From Oxalobacter formigenes (lineage in GTDB: Bacteria; Pseudomonadota; Gammaproteobacteria; Burkholderiales; Burkholderiaceae_D): a DNA stretch of 64,000 nucleotides. The DNA lies in assembly GCF_027158485.1 (NCBI RefSeq), contig NZ_JAMKYJ010000001.1; one strand, 5' to 3'. Position 1 is the stretch's first letter. Every line of letters starts with the position of its first letter. A program made the position numbers and the translations under genes. Below are positions 45,378 to 55,644 of this stretch, one piece after another. A model generated the notes under the pieces. That model was not told the origin of the DNA. It made no database searches and was given only the letters and a program-made list of their open reading frames with translations.

Positions 45378-45598
45378 TTTTCGTCTCCTCTTCCGGAAAC
45401 ATCCACAGACAACCCAAGGGTTTGCATGACAGAAAACGCAAGACCGATTCGACAACTGTCCTTTCCTTTTTCCAGCTCACGTAAAAACCGGACACCCACA
45501 CCGGCAAGCGCAGCCAGTTGCTCCTGTGTCAACTTCTGACGCTTCCGTTCGATACGAACAAGATTGCCAAGTGCAATATGATTTTGAACTGAAGTCAT
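45374..45598 (-). CDS. hipB: HipB-like HTH antitoxin
   Basis: The 74-aa protein has a Cro/C1-type helix-turn-helix (KLTQEQLAALAGVGVRFLRE). It is upstream of hipA with a 4-base stop/start overlap, the standard HipBA order. It should bind operators upstream as a dimer and neutralise the kinase. Palindromes TCCC..GGGA lie immediately in front of the gene. Confidence 0.9.
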   Translation of the reverse strand: MTSVQNHIALGNLVRIERKRQKLTQEQLAALAGVGVRFLRELEKGKDSCRIGLAFSVMQTLGLSVDVSGRGDEK

Positions 45599-45601
45599 TT
45601 T

Positions 45602-45720
45602 CGTCCCTTTCGGGATGATATTATCATAAAAATAAATAAATTATCCAAAAAAGTACCGATCGGGTTTATTTATTCACTAAAGAGTTATTCTCCACAAAAA
45701 TAATCCCGTTCGGGATTATT
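45602..45720 (-). promoter_or_regulatory. HipB operator region
   Basis: A perfect 10-bp dyad, AATAATCCCG-TT-CGGGATTATT, lies at 45699-45720. A shorter one, TCCCTTTCGGGA, lies at 45604-45615, next to the hipB start. A partial one (ACCGATCGGG) lies between. ATCC-N6-GGAT resembles the TATCC-N8-GGATA boxes bound by E. coli HipB. Confidence 0.65.
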
Positions 45721-45786
45721 CAAAAATGGCTTAACGGATGCGCTCAATGAAAAGAACCCCAAAAATAGCGCCTTGATGTCACTCCT

Positions 45787-46164
45787 TCATTTTTCCGCCG
45801 AAACAGAAGGCAAACCCGAACCCTCTTCCGGTTTCGCCTGCATCTCGATTTCTTTCGTCAGGAAGTAATTCAGGAAAGTCCGGATCAGCGCGATTCCGAA
45901 CAGTTTGATGAGCCCCTCGATATCGGGATCGACCGTCGTGTTCAGGATATCGGCCGCGAGCTGGAATTCCAGCGCCATGGCAAGCCAGCGTCCGAAAGTG
46001 AGCTTGACTTCGGTATTGATGACAAACTCCTGACGTGACCGGATGCCGACGTAAACCGTTTTGACAAAACCGATGAGCACGCAAATGACCGAGGCAGTTT
46101 CAAGCACAAACTGCAAAATGCCCACTACATAAACCAGACCTTCTTTCAAAAACACGATATCCAT
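45787..46164 (-). CDS. DUF1622 family membrane protein
   Basis: The 125-aa protein starts at ATG 46164 behind GAGGGTGAA. It has three hydrophobic helices (VVGILQFVLETASVICVLIG, WLAMALEFQLAADILNT, LIKLFGIALIRTFLNYFL). The conserved F.R.L...LEF.LAADIL..T motif is diagnostic of DUF1622. The family's role is unknown. Monocistronic by position. Confidence 0.75.
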   Translation of the reverse strand: MDIVFLKEGLVYVVGILQFVLETASVICVLIGFVKTVYVGIRSRQEFVINTEVKLTFGRWLAMALEFQLAADILNTTVDPDIEGLIKLFGIALIRTFLNYFLTKEIEMQAKPEEGSGLPSVSAEK

Positions 46165-46405
46165 TTCACCCTCTTCCACCAGCCGTTTTTATCCCGAAAC
46201 CGCAGATTCCGATAAATTCACCCGATCCCACTTTTACCTGAACAAGCTTGCGCCTGCTTTAATCCGGAACAGACATTCGGTTCAAAACTCATCTTTAATC
46301 CATCTCAAGCGGCCAGACCGATCAGCCTCTTATCATTCAGGAACCAATCCTTTTCCGGACACTCCAAGAGAAATCCGGATATTCACCTGCAAGCGAGCCA
46401 ATACC

Positions 46406-47074
46406 ATGCGACTGGACAAACCCAATATGAGACTGGTCATTTTCGGAGGCGGCGGAATGATCGGCCGTCCCATTATCGAAGAGGCATTGAGGCGCAATCA
46501 CGAAGTGATTGCCGTCGATCCTTTTCCCGACCGGATTCCCATCAAAAACCCGAACCTGACGATCATCCAGACGGACGTCTATTCCGTCGATCGTGTCAGT
46601 GAACTGGTCAGAAAAGCCGACGCCGTCATCGTCTCTCACAATCCTGCTTTCGAGCAACCGGACCTTTTCGATTCCGTCCTCAAGCTTTACCCGTTCATAC
46701 TGGAAGGCGTCAAGGAAGCGGGCGTCCCGAGAATCCTCTTCGTCGGCGAAGCAGGGACCTTGTACGTCGAGCCGGGCATCATGCTCATGGATACCGGCGC
46801 CATATCGGGTGACGAAGCCTCCGGCATCCGCATGCTGGGCGGTTTTTATCTGGATGTTTTGAAACACGAACACGATATCGACTGGGTTTATTTTTCACCG
46901 GCGGCAGACATCGTCCCCGCCCCCCTGACAGGGTCTTACCGGCTCGGCGAAAACGACCTGATCGTCAATCCGGACGGCTTCAGCCTGATTTCCAGCGGGG
47001 ATTATGCCAGCGCCCTCATGGATGAAATCGATGCGCCGGTTCACCATAACGAACGTTTCACCATCGGATATTGA
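46406..47074 (+). CDS. NAD(P)-binding Rossmann-fold protein (NmrA/YwnB-like epimerase family)
   Basis: The 222-aa protein has the dinucleotide fingerprint VIFGGGGMIGRPIIEEAL, an acidic end of strand 2 (VIAVDPFP) and DADAVIVSH-like strand 4. The late domain WVYFSPAADIVPAPLTGSYR is typical of atypical SDR proteins related to YwnB/YtfG. It probably binds NADPH in the cytoplasm as a reductase or regulator. A second ATG seven codons in (46427) is possible, since neither has a strong ribosome site. It is followed directly by the PNPOx-like gene. Confidence 0.75.
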   Translation: MRLDKPNMRLVIFGGGGMIGRPIIEEALRRNHEVIAVDPFPDRIPIKNPNLTIIQTDVYSVDRVSELVRKADAVIVSHNPAFEQPDLFDSVLKLYPFILEGVKEAGVPRILFVGEAGTLYVEPGIMLMDTGAISGDEASGIRMLGGFYLDVLKHEHDIDWVYFSPAADIVPAPLTGSYRLGENDLIVNPDGFSLISSGDYASALMDEIDAPVHHNERFTIGY

Positions 47075-47085
47075 AAGGCACCCTC

Positions 47086-47541
47086 ATGAAAAAAGCATTC
47101 CATTTTCTGGAAAAACAGGAAGACATGGCATTCGCCACCTGCGACAAGCACCACAACCCGAAAGTCCGCGTCCTCGAATTGATGAAAACGGAAGGACATA
47201 CCCTGTACTTCGCCGTTTCCCCCCTGTCGGAAACCTATGCCCAGTTGCAGGACAACAACCGCGCCGAGGCGCTCGCATGGAAAGGCGGCATATCCGTCCG
47301 TCTGGAAGGAAAAGTCCATTTCGACGTTCCCGACGAAACCTGCCGCGACATTTATAACGAGAGCAAGTTGCTCCAGCGCCTCTATACCAGTTACAAGGAA
47401 CTGGCCTACCTGCGCTTTGTCGCCGGACGGATGGTGTACTACGACCTGTCCGAGACCCTTCCCATCGAAAACACTTATGATTTCGACAAGGAAGACCTGC
47501 CGGTTGCGCCCGATCCAAGCGTACTGGAAAACCGGAAATAA
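47086..47541 (+). CDS. pyridoxamine 5'-phosphate oxidase-like FMN-binding protein
   Basis: The protein is 151 aa from ATG 47086, 12 bp after the preceding stop. The opening FLEKQEDMAFATCDKHHNPKVRVL and LYFAVSPLSETYAQLQDN mark a split-barrel flavoprotein of the PNPOx/Pnp-like superfamily. Such proteins bind FMN or F420 and reduce small molecules. Its coupling with the Rossmann-fold gene suggests a shared redox job. Confidence 0.75.
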   Translation: MKKAFHFLEKQEDMAFATCDKHHNPKVRVLELMKTEGHTLYFAVSPLSETYAQLQDNNRAEALAWKGGISVRLEGKVHFDVPDETCRDIYNESKLLQRLYTSYKELAYLRFVAGRMVYYDLSETLPIENTYDFDKEDLPVAPDPSVLENRK

Positions 47542-47554
47542 ACTAAAAAAGCGT

Positions 47555-47587
47555 TAAAAGCGGAATGAATTGTTCATTCCGCTTTTA
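47555..47587 (-). terminator. terminator between converging genes
   Basis: Perfect 15-bp arms (TAAAAGCGGAATGAA with TTCATTCCGCTTTTA) around TTG. A strong U run follows in the minus-strand transcript, so it ends the giant helicase gene. It may serve both strands. Confidence 0.8.
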
Positions 47588-47613
47588 GAGATGCTCTTTG
47601 AAAATGACATGTA

Positions 47614-50600
47614 TTAAAGAATTGATTCCAGTCTTTTTCGTGCCTGGCTGGTTACACGTTTAATTCCTAGAATTTTAATCATTTCAGAAATTTTATCTTC
47701 ACTTTTCACAAAAGTTGAAAGTGCCTGTAATTCTTCGCTTGCAATAGTATCTACCATGCGAATATCATTTTCACTCACAGGCAGCCGATATGTATTCCAG
47801 TTAAGACGTTGTGCCTCTGAAAGCCAGACAAAATTACCTCCTGCTTTATCTTCTCCCAGATAATAATACTGATGCACTATTTTTAGCACTCGTTCCCGAA
47901 TAACCCTGCCAGCCTTATTAAAACCATGAACCTTTGCCATTCTTTGAAAAAGAGTAGCATCCAGAATAGGTGCTTCAGCAATCAGTATTTCATGAACGAA
48001 TTCTTTCAAAAACTGTTCGTATTCAGGAGTTGGTGTATAAAAAAGTGAAGGATCAGATTTCAGACACCATTTATCAAAATCACTTACTTGATACTTTCCC
48101 GGTAGAGAAGGTTCTGGATTATTTGAAGCGGACTCTGAAGAAGCGAACTGAATCAAAGAATCATGTTTTTCAGAAACATCATGTTTAACTTCCGATTGGC
48201 TATCATGATTGACCGTATGCAAGAGTAAACTATTTTTAGGAATATCGAGATTTTGTTTCACACCAATAACAGAAGTAATGAATTCCGGTTCAGGTAAACA
48301 AGAAATTTTTAATTTATCTTCTTTACGGGAATTTTCAAGTATTTCGTCAATAGCGTTATGCAATCGTTCTAATGCACTCTCTTTGTCAATCCACCATTCA
48401 GTAGACCATAAACGCAATAATTTCCATCCAAGACTTTCCAGAATTACGCTACGAACCTTATCCCGATCACGTGCTGTTGCAGCACTGTGGTAAGTAGCGC
48501 CATCACACTCAATTCCGACCAGATAATCACCTGGTCTGTCTGGATGAACAATACCCAAATCAATACGAAAACGGGAAACCCCGATTTGTGGAACGACTTC
48601 CCAGCCTTTACGGCGCAATCCATCTGCAACGGCTTCCTCGAATGGGGAATCATAAGTCCCAACAGATCCTCGAACTTCTTGAGCCAACGCAAGAGGACCC
48701 CGTCGAGCAAATTCAATAAAGAGTTTCAGATCAGCTACTGCACGCGCATGAGTACGATTAAGATCAATCATTGACGAATCAAACGAACTGAATACCAGCA
48801 TTTCCTGACGAGCACGGGTAACCGCAACATTCAACCGACGCCACCCGCCATCACGATTTAATGGACCGAAATCCATTGACATGGTCTTCGATTCCGCTTC
48901 AGTTGGCCCAAAACCAATTCCCAGCATAATCACATCTCGTTCATCCCCCTGAACCGTTTCCAGATTTTTGACCACGACCGGTTCTTCCTGTTCTTGCTGG
49001 AAAAAAGTTTCTATTTCCGGATGTCGTTGTCGCTCACGGTCCAGTAAATCATTAACCAGTTTTTGTTGTTCGACATTAAGCGTTATGATTCCAATGGATT
49101 TACTTGAGTGTTTATCAAGCAAGCGTTTCATCGTTTCGGAAACCATAGATTCAGCTTCAATCTGATTGTGACGTCCCTTTCCTCTCGCATATATTCCTTT
49201 GACATTCCGCCATTCAACTGCACTGTTTTTCTTTTTTGCAGCCGGAAATGTAATGAGATTGCTATCATAATAACGCCGATTAGAAAAAGTAATCAGACTC
49301 TCATGACGGCTCCTGTAGTGCCAGTTCAAACTATGGTTATACATTCCCGCAGCAAGACATTCATCCAGAATACTTTCCATATCTTCTTCAGTATCGTCAT
49401 CGACATCGCCAGCCCCACGATCAAAAAAACTGGTAGGCGGCATTTGACGGGGATCGCCCGCGACCACAACCTGTTTACCCCTTGCAATAACACCAATAGC
49501 GTCCCAGGGCGCAATTTGGGAAGCTTCATCGAAAATAACCAGATCAAAAAGAGCGAGTTCAGCGGGCAGGAACTGTGCGACAGACAGTGGGCTCATCAGC
49601 ATACATGGAGCCAGTTTTGACATGGTATCACCCATTTCGTATACCATTTGACGCACCGGTTTATGGCGACGTGATTTTTGCAGTTCATGTTTGAGAAGTG
49701 CAAGTCCACCCTGTTTACTGATATCTTTTTTAGCCGGAATCATTTCACACAATCGCGCACGAATATATCTCACAGATAACGCTGACAATTTATCAATTTG
49801 TTGACGATATATCTCAATATCACTCATATGTTCTGCAGGAACAAAATTATGTAATACCGGTTCTGAATCGATTACCCAGGAAGCAAACCAGCGGCAATAC
49901 GCAGTTTCAAAAATTTCAGCAATTATTAAGTCATCATTGCATTGCTGCGCCAGAATTTCCACTATCGGCTCAAGACCAAGTGCCATTGCTTCTTCACTTA
50001 CTCGATACCAATCACACCATGCTTTCAAACTGGACTGATTATTTATAATTTCTTCGGCGCACTTATAAAGAGACTGTCTGGAAGACGGGCTCTTAGATTG
50101 ACCCAGCAATGTCAAAAACTCTTTTTCTAGTGTATTAAATGATAATAATGTCCGTTTCAGATTGTATGTCAGAGATCTAACAAGTCCCTGATCATTCAAT
50201 AAATCATTGGCCTCAATGAGCAATGTCCTGACCGTTTTTCGAACTTCGGCAAGTTGCTGTGGGAACGACACGAAACGAAGCATCCGGTTTCGAATCTCTT
50301 TAGCTACTGTAATAGTTTTTTCCAGTTTTACCTTATCTGTTGATAAACCATTCCACCCCGGAAAACCCGTCAGTAATTCGGATAATTCCTTTAATTGTGA
50401 AGTCTTTTCCTGTAGCTTTTTAATAAGCGGTATATCAATATCCAAATTTGGAGTTTTAGCAAGCAAAGCCCGATGAACGACTGTATCAATAACTTTCTTT
50501 CGGGCAAAATCAGCAAAAAACCAGAATTTTTTCGCTGCGTCGGCCAATGCAATTTCGACTCCGCGAATATCGACTTGTTCCCAACTGTTTTCCGGATAAA

Positions 50601-53478
50601 TCACGGAAAGCTTTTGCTCCAGTTCAACTATTTCTGCAAGCAATCCCAAAACTCGCGTTCCTGCTTCGATACGATCAACGACATTGCACTCAAACATAAA
50701 ACTGAAATTTGAACCACTTGTGGTAGCAAGCAATTCACAGAATTCCACGACTTCCTGCAAATTTTGTGTATTATCAGAATCGCACGGAATTGGAACGACA
50801 TCCAATAATGCTTTTGAAGCTTTATCTATCGAATCAATAGCTGGAAGAATCTGTCTTGCTGCTGAAAAAATAGCCGATTGCCAGCCATTGGTCCAATCCG
50901 ATTGATTAATCAATGCAAAATAAAGTCCATGCTGGCTGACAATATCCTTGTTCAGTTCAAGGCGCCGCACAATATCGCGAAATTGTGCCATTTGCTCGGC
51001 ACTATGTTTTATACCCGCTGACCATGTTAATTGTGGTGTTGCCTTGCCAGCTTCCTTGATAACACGTCCAATCGCCTGATATAACGTCAAACCATTAGGC
51101 CAACGTCGGTGAAGTAATTCAACGACCTCATTTAACTTATCACGTAAATGCTGTACTTTTAGCGTCTCTTCTTTCCATTCAGTTGCAGACATTGCATCGC
51201 GAGTATCCCAGGCTCTTTCAAGCTGTTTTAAAAAATCCAGCTTCGATGTTTTATTGGAGTGTAATTCCAAGCAGAATTCCCCAAGTCCTTTCGATTCCAA
51301 CCGGCGGTATACTACATCCAACGCTGCTTTCTTTCCCGCAACAAACAATACACGACGTCCCAAAGCAAGATTATGCGAAATCATATTGGCAATCGTTTGA
51401 GATTTCCCTGTTCCAGGCGGCCCATCCAGCACAAAATCACGCCCTTTTGCAGATGCTACTATGGCAGCAATTTGTGAAGAATCTGCTGGCAACGGCAAGA
51501 ATAAATCATTTACTTTGATATTTGAATCAAGCTCTTTTGTACCAATAAAGTTACCGTTAACAGGTAAATCGACATCCTTCTGTCCACGTTCAAGCAGATA
51601 CTTGACCAACGGACTTTGCATTAACTGTTCAGAACGATCACTAAGATCTTTCCACATCAGATACTTGGCAAATGAAAATGTACCGATTGCCACATCACGT
51701 GTCACTTCAAAACCCGGCATATCTCGTACAGCCCGACGTACAATATCCCAGATTCCATTTACATTAATTCCACTTTCATCGACAGGGAGTGCGCCATCCA
51801 ATCCGTTGATAGTCAAGGCAAAATCGTTACGTAATAGTTCCAGTAATGTCAGATTAAAGCGCGGTTCCTCTTCGAGTAAACGCATGGTTATGCCTGTTAC
51901 CACACTCTTTCTATCCAATTGAACCGGAAGTAAAATCAATGGGGCCGAATAAGTTTTTGGATCATCTGCTTTTTTCTTCCATTTCAGAAAACCTACTGCT
52001 AAAAAGAGAGTATTCGCCCCTCCTTCTTCGAGATCATTTTTTGATTTTCGATATAACTCAACCAATAGTGCATCAAGACGACTTTGTTCCGTCAGTGAAA
52101 CAACTTCATTACGTTCAAGCGCTTGTCGTGAATATTCTTCATACAAATTTTCATGATTTTGCTGTTCATAAAGCAGTGCATCACGTCCATTACTTTCCAG
52201 ATCAGGCAAAGGAACGATTCGAATACGCTTTCCTTCAGCCAGTTTATCTTCAAGTTTTGCCGGATCAGAACAAATCAAACGAATACTTTTTGAGCCGTTC
52301 GGCAAATGCAGTAATCTGTTTCGAGTAGTCAAATCGAGCAATTTGCGTCGCCAATGTTCAAGACGATTGACTTTATCATTTTCCGGAGCATCACTTACTT
52401 CAACATCAAATGAAGGTAAAAGAGGCGCTTCTTCAAAAGCATTCAACACGTTTTCTGATTCAGTTTCTTCAATCCCTGATTTACAAGGAAGACTTTTGCT
52501 TGACAACGGTTTAATTTTTTGCATCCTGGCACGTTGTACGTCGATAGCCACAAGAAAATCTTCATCGGTCAAAGATCGAGATGCATTCTCAACAGCCTGA
52601 CTGAATGAAACTGGCTGTGCACTAGTAGCAAGTGTTGTCTCAAATACAAGCATTTCATTAAGATCAATGCGCTTGCGTATTGCAGATACATCTTCTGTCA
52701 AAAGTTGTGAAAATTCCTGAGGTTGCAACCACAAACCGACAAATGCATGCCCTTTTATCAGTATTAAAAGCGGATTCAAACGGAGCTGTTCCAGCGCTGA
52801 AGCGAATAACAAACTGGTATCAATGCAAGTAGCAACCAGACCATCAAAAATTGCTGTAGGAGTGCGTACCTTTTGCCCTTCACTTTCAAAACTTGCCGGT
52901 GGAAGAGCATAACTGAGGCGAAGGTTACATACTGCGGTCCAGAGAGCCGAACACAATTCCCAGATACGACTTCGAGATTGACTGGTATAACCATCTAACT
53001 GATCATTTTTGCCTGCCCGACGCAGCACATCTGATGTTGTTTTGATCAGTCGATCTACAGCAGGATCATTTGGCATAACAAACGCTGGCAACAACTCAAC
53101 CATTGGAGAACCGCCCCATTCATTCCTGGCCAGAATTTCAAGAGGACAATGCGAGGAAAGTAATGTCTCGTTCCCTTGAGTAAGATGCAAAATAAGTTCA
53201 CCCTGCACACTTTCTGTCAAATTCGCTAACCATTCTGCATTCAACTTCAAATCCCGGTCCTGTTCATGAATATGAACAACCGATTCTGGCAATAGCCGGT
53301 CAATTTTCCAATTTTTGCTTTCTATAATTTCTGGCGACGCAGTTAGGGATAATGTTAAATCCTGATAAGTTTTATCAGATTCGTTATATAGAGAGAGTTC
53401 CCGTAACAATGGCACGGCATTTTGATGTGAAGCAAAACCAATTTTTGTGACAACACTTATTTTTGCCTTGATATCCAT
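47614..53478 (-). CDS. DUF4011-helicase-Vsr-like nuclease-DUF3320 giant protein (Hhe-type defence)
   Basis: I choose ATG 53478, behind AAAGAGAG, giving 1954 aa. The upstream frame is AT-rich and lacks such a site. Domains: an N-terminal unknown region with a transglutaminase-like stretch; DUF4011 from about 365 (WRRKLLDLTTRNRLLHLPNG); SF1 helicase Walker A DGPPGTGKSQT near 688, DEAS near 1314 and NVAVTRARQEML; an MTES_1575/Vsr-like endonuclease at about 1605-1710 with VGIECDGATYHS; and DUF3320 near 1815-1880. This order matches the single-gene DUF4011-helicase-Vsr antiphage system (Hhe). Motifs look intact. Confidence 0.85.
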   Translation of the reverse strand: MDIKAKISVVTKIGFASHQNAVPLLRELSLYNESDKTYQDLTLSLTASPEIIESKNWKIDRLLPESVVHIHEQDRDLKLNAEWLANLTESVQGELILHLTQGNETLLSSHCPLEILARNEWGGSPMVELLPAFVMPNDPAVDRLIKTTSDVLRRAGKNDQLDGYTSQSRSRIWELCSALWTAVCNLRLSYALPPASFESEGQKVRTPTAIFDGLVATCIDTSLLFASALEQLRLNPLLILIKGHAFVGLWLQPQEFSQLLTEDVSAIRKRIDLNEMLVFETTLATSAQPVSFSQAVENASRSLTDEDFLVAIDVQRARMQKIKPLSSKSLPCKSGIEETESENVLNAFEEAPLLPSFDVEVSDAPENDKVNRLEHWRRKLLDLTTRNRLLHLPNGSKSIRLICSDPAKLEDKLAEGKRIRIVPLPDLESNGRDALLYEQQNHENLYEEYSRQALERNEVVSLTEQSRLDALLVELYRKSKNDLEEGGANTLFLAVGFLKWKKKADDPKTYSAPLILLPVQLDRKSVVTGITMRLLEEEPRFNLTLLELLRNDFALTINGLDGALPVDESGINVNGIWDIVRRAVRDMPGFEVTRDVAIGTFSFAKYLMWKDLSDRSEQLMQSPLVKYLLERGQKDVDLPVNGNFIGTKELDSNIKVNDLFLPLPADSSQIAAIVASAKGRDFVLDGPPGTGKSQTIANMISHNLALGRRVLFVAGKKAALDVVYRRLESKGLGEFCLELHSNKTSKLDFLKQLERAWDTRDAMSATEWKEETLKVQHLRDKLNEVVELLHRRWPNGLTLYQAIGRVIKEAGKATPQLTWSAGIKHSAEQMAQFRDIVRRLELNKDIVSQHGLYFALINQSDWTNGWQSAIFSAARQILPAIDSIDKASKALLDVVPIPCDSDNTQNLQEVVEFCELLATTSGSNFSFMFECNVVDRIEAGTRVLGLLAEIVELEQKLSVIYPENSWEQVDIRGVEIALADAAKKFWFFADFARKKVIDTVVHRALLAKTPNLDIDIPLIKKLQEKTSQLKELSELLTGFPGWNGLSTDKVKLEKTITVAKEIRNRMLRFVSFPQQLAEVRKTVRTLLIEANDLLNDQGLVRSLTYNLKRTLLSFNTLEKEFLTLLGQSKSPSSRQSLYKCAEEIINNQSSLKAWCDWYRVSEEAMALGLEPIVEILAQQCNDDLIIAEIFETAYCRWFASWVIDSEPVLHNFVPAEHMSDIEIYRQQIDKLSALSVRYIRARLCEMIPAKKDISKQGGLALLKHELQKSRRHKPVRQMVYEMGDTMSKLAPCMLMSPLSVAQFLPAELALFDLVIFDEASQIAPWDAIGVIARGKQVVVAGDPRQMPPTSFFDRGAGDVDDDTEEDMESILDECLAAGMYNHSLNWHYRSRHESLITFSNRRYYDSNLITFPAAKKKNSAVEWRNVKGIYARGKGRHNQIEAESMVSETMKRLLDKHSSKSIGIITLNVEQQKLVNDLLDRERQRHPEIETFFQQEQEEPVVVKNLETVQGDERDVIMLGIGFGPTEAESKTMSMDFGPLNRDGGWRRLNVAVTRARQEMLVFSSFDSSMIDLNRTHARAVADLKLFIEFARRGPLALAQEVRGSVGTYDSPFEEAVADGLRRKGWEVVPQIGVSRFRIDLGIVHPDRPGDYLVGIECDGATYHSAATARDRDKVRSVILESLGWKLLRLWSTEWWIDKESALERLHNAIDEILENSRKEDKLKISCLPEPEFITSVIGVKQNLDIPKNSLLLHTVNHDSQSEVKHDVSEKHDSLIQFASSESASNNPEPSLPGKYQVSDFDKWCLKSDPSLFYTPTPEYEQFLKEFVHEILIAEAPILDATLFQRMAKVHGFNKAGRVIRERVLKIVHQYYYLGEDKAGGNFVWLSEAQRLNWNTYRLPVSENDIRMVDTIASEELQALSTFVKSEDKISEMIKILGIKRVTSQARKRLESIL

Positions 53479-53954
53479 AAATACTCTCTTTGTTATATCG
53501 AAGTTCTTTATGCTGATATTTTCGATGTCTATCAATTCATCATAGCCAATTGATGTCATTGGAAAATGTTCTTTATAAGTAATTTTATCAATTATCACTA
53601 TATGTTTATAGTTGAAAGATTTTGAATTAAAAAATCCCACGGAATGACTGGGCATTCTGTAGGATACTTTCTACTTATATTCATTACCCGACAAGGACAA
53701 AATGTTTTTCATTTTTCCATATATAAATGTTTCTTTTATACAAATAGAAACAATCCGGAATCAGGTCATGAAACTTTTACGGCAGGTAAAAAACAGCCTC
53801 TTCAAAAATCAGCCCTTTCCTGCAGGAAATCCCATACCGGGTTAAACTTGTTGCTGACTCAGGTTAAAACCGCCTTTGCCAAAACATGCCAGCATGGCAT
53901 TCCTGTCACATAACGCGCCAATGCGTTGAACAAGAAAAAGAAGAGGAAAGCAAA
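53479..53954. other. intergenic region between Hhe-type gene and RclA-like gene
   Basis: 476 bp between divergent genes. The left 230 bp is AT-rich and should hold the promoter of the giant helicase. I found no clear boxes and no small gene. Confidence 0.5.
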
Positions 53955-55340
53955 ATGGAAAAAGTCGATGCCATCATTATCGGATTCGGAAAAGGCGGCA
54001 AAACGCTCGCCGTCGATCTCGCCAAACGGAACTGGAAAGTCGCCATGATCGAACGTTCCGACAAAATGTACGGCGGTACCTGTATCAATATCGGCTGTAT
54101 TCCGACCAAGACCCTCGTTCATCAGGCCAACGAAACCGGATGCCTCACACACGGCGACAAGGCAGCTGAAAAACGGCATTACACACAGGCCATCGACAGG
54201 AAAAACGTCCTGACTGCCATGCTGCGCAACAAGAATTACCACAATCTGGCAGACAACCCGAACATCACCGTCCATGACGGCGAAGCCAGCTTCATTTCCG
54301 GCAATGCCGTGTCCGTCAAGCTGGCGAATGGCGATTCCCTGGAACTCACGTCGGAGCATATCTTCATCAATACCGGTGCGCGTTCCATCATCCCGGCCAT
54401 CGACGGTGTCACAGACAGCAAGCGCGTCTATACCAGCACGACCATCATGCAGCAGGAACAGCTGCCGAAACGGCTGGCCGTCATCGGCGGCGGTTACATC
54501 GGGCTGGAATTCGCTTCCATGTATGCCGGATTCGGTTCGCAAGTCACCGTGCTGGACAACCATGCCGACTTCATCCCGAAAGAAGACCGCGACGTGGCTG
54601 CAACCGTCAAGGCCGTACTGGAAAAGAAAGGCGTCGAATTCCGCATGAACGCCAAAACGGAAGCCATCAGGGATGTTGACGGTGCCGTCAAATTGACTTG
54701 CCACGATACCGAAAGCGGATACAGTTTCGAAATCGAGACCGACGCCGTCCTGCTCGCGACGGGACGCCGCCCGGAAACGGCTGCGTTGAATCTCGGTGCA
54801 GCCGGAATCGAAACCGATTCCCGTGGCGCCATTGTCGTCGATTCGCATTTGAAAACGACCAATCCGCACGTATGGGCTGTTGGCGACGTCAAGGGTGGCC
54901 CGCAATTCACCTACATTTCACTGGACGACTATCGCATCATCCGGGACGACCTGTTCGGCGACCATCGCCGCAATACCGAAGACCGCGCACCGTTCGCCTG
55001 GTCCGTCTTCATCGACCCGCCGCTATCCCGTATCGGACTGGGCGAAGACGACGCGAAGAAACAGGGCATCGATGTCGGCGTCGTCCGTCTGCCAGCCGCT
55101 TCCGTTCCACGCGCCCATACGCTGGAACAGACCGACGGCCTGTTGAAAGCCGTCATCGACAAAAAAACGGGAAAAATACTCGGTGCCACCCTCTTCTGCG
55201 TGGATTCGTCGGAAGTCATCAACGTAGTGGCAATGGCGATGAAAACAGGCCAGCCTTATACCTTTTTGCGCGACTTCATCTTCACGCATCCTTCCATGAG
55301 TGAAGCATTGAACGATTTGATGAGCCAGCCGATGGCCTGA
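53955..55340 (+). CDS. RclA-like pyridine nucleotide-disulfide oxidoreductase
   Basis: The protein is 461 aa from ATG 53955 behind GAGGAAAGC. It has FAD-binding IIIGFGKGGKTLA, the redox disulfide GGTCINIGCIPTK (Cys 43 and 48), NADH-binding VIGGGYIGLEFASMYA, and the C-terminal interface FTHPSMSEALNDL. Residue numbers and order match RclA, which protects against hypochlorous/hypothiocyanous acid and reduces Cu2+. It lacks the extra N-terminal domain and C-terminal Cys pair of mercuric reductase. No RclR-type regulator is nearby. Confidence 0.85.
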   Translation: MEKVDAIIIGFGKGGKTLAVDLAKRNWKVAMIERSDKMYGGTCINIGCIPTKTLVHQANETGCLTHGDKAAEKRHYTQAIDRKNVLTAMLRNKNYHNLADNPNITVHDGEASFISGNAVSVKLANGDSLELTSEHIFINTGARSIIPAIDGVTDSKRVYTSTTIMQQEQLPKRLAVIGGGYIGLEFASMYAGFGSQVTVLDNHADFIPKEDRDVAATVKAVLEKKGVEFRMNAKTEAIRDVDGAVKLTCHDTESGYSFEIETDAVLLATGRRPETAALNLGAAGIETDSRGAIVVDSHLKTTNPHVWAVGDVKGGPQFTYISLDDYRIIRDDLFGDHRRNTEDRAPFAWSVFIDPPLSRIGLGEDDAKKQGIDVGVVRLPAASVPRAHTLEQTDGLLKAVIDKKTGKILGATLFCVDSSEVINVVAMAMKTGQPYTFLRDFIFTHPSMSEALNDLMSQPMA

Positions 55341-55644
55341 TGCGCTGCGGCCGCCTGTCCGGACCGGATTATGGATTCACGGGATTTTTTCCGTGTTTCC
55401 TTCCGGGTCGTGCCCGCTTTCATGTCACGCAAAACCCCTTGAAAATGACATGAAACCGTCTTCTCCGTCTCCTTCTCTTCCTGTCCACCACAAATAACAG
55501 TTTGTATCTGAAGGACTTAACGTTTTCCAAAACGAACTGTCATTTGGAAAAAGATTCCCCAAAACCGGTCTTTCCCGCAAGAAATATGCGAAAATTTCCT
55601 CTTATGGAGAAAATCACACAGCCTGATTGCGGGGATATACGCCA
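55341..55644. promoter_or_regulatory. intergenic region before the subtilase autotransporter, with dyad
   Basis: 304 bp. TTTTCCAAA (55523-55531) and TTTGGAAAA (55543-55551) form a perfect 9-bp inverted repeat about 95 bp before the start codon, a possible operator. No gene seen. Confidence 0.4.
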
